This document shows positions 59,479-64,000 of a DNA stretch of 64,000 nucleotides, piece by piece. Each line of letters begins with the position of its first letter. Positions within the stretch are counted from its first letter, which is position 1. The stretch is taken from contig NZ_CM000955.1 in NCBI RefSeq assembly GCF_000159695.1, positions 389,001-453,000 of the forward strand. The letters run 5' to 3'. The DNA comes from Finegoldia magna ATCC 53516. GTDB lineage: Bacteria > Bacillota > Clostridia > Tissierellales > Peptoniphilaceae. The notes under the pieces were generated by a model. It ran no database searches, was not told the DNA's origin, and saw only the letters and a list, made by a program, of their open reading frames with translations. Both the position numbers and the translations under genes were made by a program.

Positions 59479-61070
59479 TTTTTATCTCCTATTTTTGTTA
59501 ACAAATAATATCCACCGTTTACAACAAGACATATCAAAATTATTATTAACGCAATCACTGAACCTATATTGTAATTGCCACTGTTTATAACATCAAACAT
59601 CACAAGCGTTAAAACTTTTTGACCTGGATAAACCAAGAAAATAATAGAACCTATTGTAGTCATAGTAGCTGTGAATGCGTTGATAAATGTCACTGTAAAT
59701 CCTTTTTTGGTAAGAGGAAGCACAATATCTTTAAAAACATAAATAAAATTTGCACCCAAATCCTGTGCAGAATTAATTTCATCTTCACTGATTGATAATA
59801 CGTGACTGTTCATAACTTTTGTTGAAAACGGCATTTGTTTGAATAAAACATTCAAAACCACAATTGCACTCGTTCCTACTAAAAGCAATGGTTTGTGATT
59901 GAATGCCAATAAATATCCCAACCCAAAGAAAGTTCCTGGCAAAATATATGGCAAATTTGAAATATAATCTGCAACTTTAATCACCTTACTCTTCTTAATT
60001 ATAGAATAGTATGCCATCAAAAGCCCTATCATACTTCCAAAGAACGCACTAATCAAAGAGTACACAATACTTCTTGTAATTGTGTTTGTAATGTAAGATT
60101 TGGAATTTCTGAAGTTTTCCAAAGTAAATATAAGTTCGTTGTTTTTCATTTTCGTAAATGCTGACAAAATAATTGACGCATATTGAATCACAAGCCAACT
60201 CAACAAAAACACACTAATAACACACAAGAAATAAAATACAGCAGATTTTTTGTCAATAATTGCACTTTGTGAAGAATTAGAATTGATATTGCTTTTTCTC
60301 ATAGACTTCGAATAAATGATAAACATAATAACAGAAGGAATCAAAATCATTATATTGATAACTGCCGCAGTTTTAATATCTCCTTTGCTAATGACCGACA
60401 TGTATCCTTCACTTGCCAGAACGTTAAACTTACCACCTATAATTGCAGGAGTTCCAAAATCCGCAATCGAACGAATAAATGTGAGAAAAAACACAGAAAT
60501 CAATGTATTTTTTAATTGTGGAATTAAAATATCGATTACTACATGGTTCGTATTCGCCCCCAAATCAATTGCTGAATTGATAGAAGCTGTATCCAAATTA
60601 TTAAGATAAGATATAACCATTAAACAACTCAACGACAAAAATCCCAAAGTTTCCATTAATATAATTCCCGTCATTCCATAAGGATTGGTGTTTAATTTCA
60701 ACAAATTGTACGTGATGAACCCTCTTCTACCGAATAAATTTATGTAAGACAAACTTGTTACAAAAGGAGGCGTAATCATCGTCACCAATAAAATTGCACT
60801 GATGATTTTTTGATGGATTTTACCACTCAAAAAGCAATACAATCCAATTATTGCAGAAAAAACAGTCGTTAAAACCGATACAATAAAACCAACAGTAATT
60901 GAATTCACAAACAGATTTTTGTTCTCTTTAAATACATTTAATATAAAATCTATTGAATTGCCTCCATCTGCAGTGAATGCTTCTTTAAATACATACAAAA
61001 ATGGAAGTCCAATAAAAACGAATATGAGTAGGAAAATTATGTATTTAATAAATTTATCTAATATTTTCAT
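59475..61070 (-). CDS. iron-type ABC importer permease (fused two-domain)
   Basis: 531 residues with about 12 membrane segments, made of two BPD_transp domains in one chain as in FbpB/SfuB. ATPase-docking loops are INSAIDLGANTNHVVIDILIP and INSAQDLGANFIYVFKDIVLP, each with the EAA-like Gly. Translocates the ligand passed on by the binding lipoprotein. Confidence 0.9.
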   Translation of the reverse strand: MKILDKFIKYIIFLLIFVFIGLPFLYVFKEAFTADGGNSIDFILNVFKENKNLFVNSITVGFIVSVLTTVFSAIIGLYCFLSGKIHQKIISAILLVTMITPPFVTSLSYINLFGRRGFITYNLLKLNTNPYGMTGIILMETLGFLSLSCLMVISYLNNLDTASINSAIDLGANTNHVVIDILIPQLKNTLISVFFLTFIRSIADFGTPAIIGGKFNVLASEGYMSVISKGDIKTAAVINIMILIPSVIMFIIYSKSMRKSNINSNSSQSAIIDKKSAVFYFLCVISVFLLSWLVIQYASIILSAFTKMKNNELIFTLENFRNSKSYITNTITRSIVYSLISAFFGSMIGLLMAYYSIIKKSKVIKVADYISNLPYILPGTFFGLGYLLAFNHKPLLLVGTSAIVVLNVLFKQMPFSTKVMNSHVLSISEDEINSAQDLGANFIYVFKDIVLPLTKKGFTVTFINAFTATMTTIGSIIFLVYPGQKVLTLVMFDVINSGNYNIGSVIALIIILICLVVNGGYYLLTKIGDKK

Positions 61071-61086
61071 AATTTACTCCATTTAA

Positions 61087-61143
61087 AACAAGCACCCGTT
61101 AAGGTGCTAGTAAAATGGGAGAAACCTGATAGATTTCTCCCTA
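61087..61143 (-). terminator. two hairpins between binding-protein and permease genes
   Basis: GGGAGAAA/TTTCTCCC (61117-61141) comes first after the stop; AGCACC/GGTGCT (61091-61108) follows with a weak TGTTTT tail. They could end part of the transcripts or protect the 5' gene. Confidence 0.65.
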
Positions 61144-61148
61144 TTAAA

Positions 61149-62222
61149 TTACTTATTTTTTACAAATTCTGAGAATTTATTTAAAATAGCTTCTCTCTTT
61201 TCACCAAAAGTAGACAAATCTTGTTTGATTAAGTTTTCTTTTTTCAACCCTAAATCAAGACCTTTGATTCCATCTTTAACCATTTGGTTAGAATCTTTTC
61301 CGTCTATTTCTGCTAACATTTGTAAAGATTCATCTTCTAACATGAAATCGATGAATGCTTTTGCAACTTCAGTGTTAGGTGAATTTTTGAAAATAGCTAC
61401 TCCTTCTGGAACCCATGGAATACCATCTTCAGGATAAACAACAGTTAAGTTGTTATCTTTTGCTGTATCAAACGCTGATTTGTCAACTGGAATAATACCA
61501 ATTCCAAATTCTCCAGCTGCTGTTTTTTCTTGAGGATCTTTTCCTCTTTTGCCGTAGAAGCTAATATTATCATTTAATTTAGATAAATAATCCCAACCTT
61601 TTTCTTCGCCGTATTTGTCCAATAATCCTTTAACTGCTGCGTAGTTTGTACCAGAGATTGAAGGATCGCTCATGATTACTTCGCCTTTGTATTTTGGATC
61701 TGCTAATTCATCCCAAGTTTTTGGAACTTCTAAGTTTTTAGATTTTAATACTTCGTTGTTTGCTAAGAAACCAACAACTGTGATTCCTTTTGATAACCAA
61801 TAACCATCTTTGTCTTTGTAATCGTCTGGAATTTGTTTCAAAGCTTCAGATTCATATTTTTCTAACATATCGTCTGATTTAGCTTTCATGAAAGCGTCGA
61901 TTCCGCCTCCAAACCATACATCAGCCATTGCTTTACCTTCAGCCTTAGCTCTCGATAAAACTTCACCACTTGACATAGATAAGAATTCAACCTTAGCTCC
62001 TGTTTTTTCAGTGAACTTGTCAAATAATTTTACGTATTTGTCGCTTGTAGCAACAACGTTCAAAGTTTTACCTTCAAACTTTTTAGCGTCGTCTACTTTT
62101 TCTTCAGTTTTTGTAGATTCTTTTGATGTTGTTTCTTTTGAATTATCTTTTGATTGACAAGCAGTCAACGCAAAAATTAACATTAAAGAAAGACTTAACA
62201 TCTTTAAAAATTTGTTTTTCAT
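61149..62222 (-). CDS. iron(III)-type ABC importer substrate-binding lipoprotein
   Basis: 357 residues. Signal peptide with lipobox LTAC (Cys22), a Ser/Thr/Lys-rich spacer, then an SBP of the FbpA/FutA class: LNVVATSDKYVKLFDKFTEKTGAK, ADVWFGGGIDAFMKAK, VGFLANNEVL, WDELADPKYKGEVIMSDP. It captures the ligand for the permease; iron is most likely, but phosphonate or other metal importers of this clan have similar sequences. A near-normal ribosome site GGAGGGA precedes the ATG. Confidence 0.9.
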   Translation of the reverse strand: MKNKFLKMLSLSLMLIFALTACQSKDNSKETTSKESTKTEEKVDDAKKFEGKTLNVVATSDKYVKLFDKFTEKTGAKVEFLSMSSGEVLSRAKAEGKAMADVWFGGGIDAFMKAKSDDMLEKYESEALKQIPDDYKDKDGYWLSKGITVVGFLANNEVLKSKNLEVPKTWDELADPKYKGEVIMSDPSISGTNYAAVKGLLDKYGEEKGWDYLSKLNDNISFYGKRGKDPQEKTAAGEFGIGIIPVDKSAFDTAKDNNLTVVYPEDGIPWVPEGVAIFKNSPNTEVAKAFIDFMLEDESLQMLAEIDGKDSNQMVKDGIKGLDLGLKKENLIKQDLSTFGEKREAILNKFSEFVKNK

Positions 62223-62288
62223 AATCCCTCCATATTTTTTAATTATATCATTAGATAGTATATATTATTTTGAAATATTTTACAAATA

Positions 62289-62318
62289 CACAAAATGACT
62301 CCAATTTTTGGAGTCATT
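62289..62318 (-). terminator. terminator after the 240-residue lipoprotein gene
   Basis: AAATGACTCCAA and TTGGAGTCATTT arms around a short loop, followed by TGTGTATTTG on the minus strand. Confidence 0.7.
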
Positions 62319-62327
62319 TCGTGTAAA

Positions 62328-63050
62328 TTATTTCTCAATATATGATTTTATAAAGTAATTTCCGTCCTTATTTTCAAGTGTAAGAGTCGCATAGTTGTTT
62401 TTTAATACCAAATCATTTCCCTTAATTTCTCCTTCATTTGGATAAAAAGTGCCTATCGCAACATCGCTTACAAATGTATAATAAGCGTTGTTTTCTTTCA
62501 AATACAAGCATTTTTCTTTGTTTTTAACATCGTCTGAAACAATTCCTGCGTATTTTTCCAACGTAGCATCTACAAGATTCTTGTCGATTTCTACAAGTGG
62601 CATATTTTTGCTTGAAAATTCAAATTCTGAAAAACTATCTAGTTTTTTCAATTTTTCTATTATAGCTTTATGCTCATCTGAATTTTCTTCATAATTTTTC
62701 GATGGAAAATATTTGATAAAACCATCCAAATCTATTTCTTTTGGATCGTTGTAACTTCCTGCCTTGAAGAAATTCGAAGTTATGTTTTTAATTTCATCAA
62801 ATTCTGATCCAGGCCTTTTCTCCACAAAAACTTTTTTAATTTGATTTACCTCGTCATCTGTAAGCTTTCTATCTTTTCCTGATTTTATTCCTTTAAAAGC
62901 TTCTTCAAAGTAATTTCCAACCCATTTTTGTTGTTCTTCAGTTAGTTTTATTTCTTCTTTTTCAGCATTATTTTTACTACAAGATGCTAGAAAAATTATC
63001 GCAAATAATAAAACAACCGAAAATTTTAAAAATTTATGTAATCTTTTCAT
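62328..63050 (-). CDS. lipoprotein of unknown function
   Basis: 240 residues. The signal peptide has lipobox LASC with Cys24; the mature part is charged, helical in the first half and beta-like in the second (KCLYLKENNAYYTFVSDVAIGTFYPNEG). No known domain is recognised. The ATG at 63050 follows GGGGGAG; the frame opens at 63101. Possibly a surface protein in step with the CWB2 protein next door. Confidence 0.75.
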   Translation of the reverse strand: MKRLHKFLKFSVVLLFAIIFLASCSKNNAEKEEIKLTEEQQKWVGNYFEEAFKGIKSGKDRKLTDDEVNQIKKVFVEKRPGSEFDEIKNITSNFFKAGSYNDPKEIDLDGFIKYFPSKNYEENSDEHKAIIEKLKKLDSFSEFEFSSKNMPLVEIDKNLVDATLEKYAGIVSDDVKNKEKCLYLKENNAYYTFVSDVAIGTFYPNEGEIKGNDLVLKNNYATLTLENKDGNYFIKSYIEK

Positions 63051-63104
63051 ACATACTCCCCCTTTATTTGGTTTATTTATACCCTGATTTTTAAAATTCA
63101 TAAC

Positions 63105-63140
63105 AAAAATATCCCCTCAATATAAATTGAGAGGATACCT
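63105..63140 (-). terminator. terminator after the CWB2 surface protein gene
   Basis: ATCCTCTCAA and TTGAGGGGAT arms with loop TTTATA, followed by ATTTTTGTT on the minus strand. Confidence 0.82.
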
Positions 63141-63161
63141 AAAATTTAGAAGTTTATGGGA

Positions 63162-64000
63162 TTACTTTATGATACTTGTTAATTGAGTAATTACATCTTC
63201 AGATACTGATTTTTCTCCACCAATTACATAAGATTTGTTGAATTTAGTATCTTTGATGAATTGTTCTGCGTTTTGTCCTAATTTGTCTTTGTTAGTAAGA
63301 AGGATTGCGCCTTTTTGTTTTGCTGAGAATGGTGCTGCAACTAATGCATCTGCAAAGTTTTCTCCACTTGCTACTACGACAACTTCTTTTGCTCCAGAAT
63401 ATTTTGCAAGAAGAATACTTGTTTCGTATCTGTCAGCTCCGCCAATTCTGTTAACTGTAGCATTGGAGATTTTTTTGATGTTGGCTTTTGTGCTTTCAGA
63501 TACTGATTTTTCACGACCAGCTATATTTATTAATGATGCTTTTGATGATTTGATAACATCTTCAACTGATTTGTCGATAGCGTTAACTCTTACTAAAAGT
63601 ATTGGAGCTTTGTCTTTTTCTGCTGCGTTGTTAAGTGATAATGCATCGGCATAATTTTCACCACTTGCGATTTCTAATGTTGTTGTCTTATCGTCGATAA
63701 GTTTAGCTGCGATTTGTGCACTTGTTTTGTATCTGTCAGCTCCAGAAAGTCTGTCAACTTTGAAATTTCTCTTTTCTAATTCTTTTTTCAATCCTTCATC
63801 TACAGATTTTTCTCCACCGATAATAGTGATTTCTTTTGCTTTTAATCTAGCAATTTCACTCATTACTTCTTTACTAATTGAGTTAGAAGATACATACAAC
63901 AAGGATGCGTTGTTTGCTTTTGCAAATGGAGCAGCCGTCAAAACGTCAGAATAATTATCTTGGTTAGCTAATACGACTTTGTTAGTTCCTTCTTTGAACA
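63162..64000 (-). CDS. CWB2 repeat surface protein (5' end beyond the window)
   Basis: The C-terminal 279 residues of a longer protein. The frame is open from 64000 (FKEGTNKVVLANQDNYSD at the edge). Three CWB2 repeats are visible: ITIIGGEKSVDEGLKKE ... VDRLSGADRYKTSAQIA; LINIAGREKSVSEST ... VNRIGGADRYETS; and a last SYVIGGEKSVSEDVITQ. Triplets of CWB2 bind wall polymers non-covalently. The functional domain is upstream, outside the window. Confidence 0.88.
   Translation of the reverse strand, partial: FKEGTNKVVLANQDNYSDVLTAAPFAKANNASLLYVSSNSISKEVMSEIARLKAKEITIIGGEKSVDEGLKKELEKRNFKVDRLSGADRYKTSAQIAAKLIDDKTTTLEIASGENYADALSLNNAAEKDKAPILLVRVNAIDKSVEDVIKSSKASLINIAGREKSVSESTKANIKKISNATVNRIGGADRYETSILLAKYSGAKEVVVVASGENFADALVAAPFSAKQKGAILLTNKDKLGQNAEQFIKDTKFNKSYVIGGEKSVSEDVITQLTSIIK

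Noticed and set aside
62223..62290. A Fur box before the iron-type binding lipoprotein.
   Set aside because: The best match around the TATAAT is only about 10 of 17 positions, which AT-rich DNA gives by chance.
1..64000. CRISPR arrays, insertion sequences, phage or plasmid genes, toxin-antitoxin pairs, restriction systems.
   Set aside because: None is seen; there are no regular repeat-spacer units, transposase motifs or att-like duplications. The window looks like core chromosome.

Overview
The window is low-GC, gene-dense DNA from a Gram-positive anaerobe. Gene content (2-hydroxyacyl-CoA dehydratase-type activase, rubrerythrin, ECF riboflavin transporter, CWB2 cell-wall proteins, CarD/YacL, CdaA, glmS ribozyme, NCS2 permease) and codon use fit Firmicutes of the Tissierellia/Peptoniphilaceae type. 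Finegoldia magna or a close relative is my best guess, an inference from remembered gene content and not from a search. There are no phage genes, transposases, CRISPR arrays or rRNA genes; this is core chromosome, with almost all genes on the minus strand.

Layout. 0-2 kb: a 2-hydroxyacyl-CoA dehydratase/double-cubane-type gene (runs off the left edge), a short HgdB-like partner and their activase. 2-6.3 kb: secreted papain-fold protein, purine permease, ABC-F ATPase. 6.3-12.5 kb: proteostasis block (yfcE, lon, clpX, clpP, tig). 12.5-14.4 kb: a secreted CWB2 protein and an AraC-type regulator fired from mirror-image divergent promoters. 14.4-17.2 kb: ferrous iron operon feoA-feoA-feoB plus a 46-residue FeoB-associated Cys-rich membrane protein, behind a Fur-like box. 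17.3-19.3 kb: glmS under its ribozyme. 19.4-22 kb: tsaE-tsaB-[rimI-tsaD fusion] for tRNA t6A. 22-24.4 kb: FMN-riboswitch-controlled ribU, M18 aminopeptidase, tRNA-Pro(UGG). 24.6-28.8 kb: mtnN, glmM, a small membrane protein, cdaR, cdaA. 28.9-33.8 kb: HPr, rubrerythrin, mreB, ispF, ispD, yacL, carD. 33.9-37 kb: secreted 3D-domain protein, a hypothetical and hemZ. 37-44.2 kb: nrdB and a complete shikimate operon (DAHP synthase to chorismate mutase), including an AroE-AroK fusion. 44.3-46.2 kb: small cytosolic protein, a degenerate ANT(6)-like protein, a HAD phosphatase. 46.4-52.4 kb: oppABCDF. 53-58.5 kb: threonine aldolase, DUF4153 membrane protein, frameshifted O6-alkylguanine-DNA alkyltransferase, a transporter-like pair whose ATPase has lost every catalytic motif, and YutG/PgpA-like protein. 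58.5-62.2 kb: iron-type ABC importer. 62.3-64 kb: lipoprotein and a CWB2 surface protein running off the right edge.

The most unusual items are the catalytically dead ABC-ATPase/permease pair (56.4-58 kb), the ANT(6)-like protein lacking its nucleotidyltransferase Asp pair, the one-base frameshift in the alkyltransferase with a hairpin between its Shine-Dalgarno and start codon, the two enzyme fusions, and several well-formed regulatory sites (Fur-like, PerR-like, WalR-like, mirrored divergent promoters). I see no single large unknown multi-gene system; the dead-NBD locus and the short-subunit dehydratase cassette are the nearest candidates.
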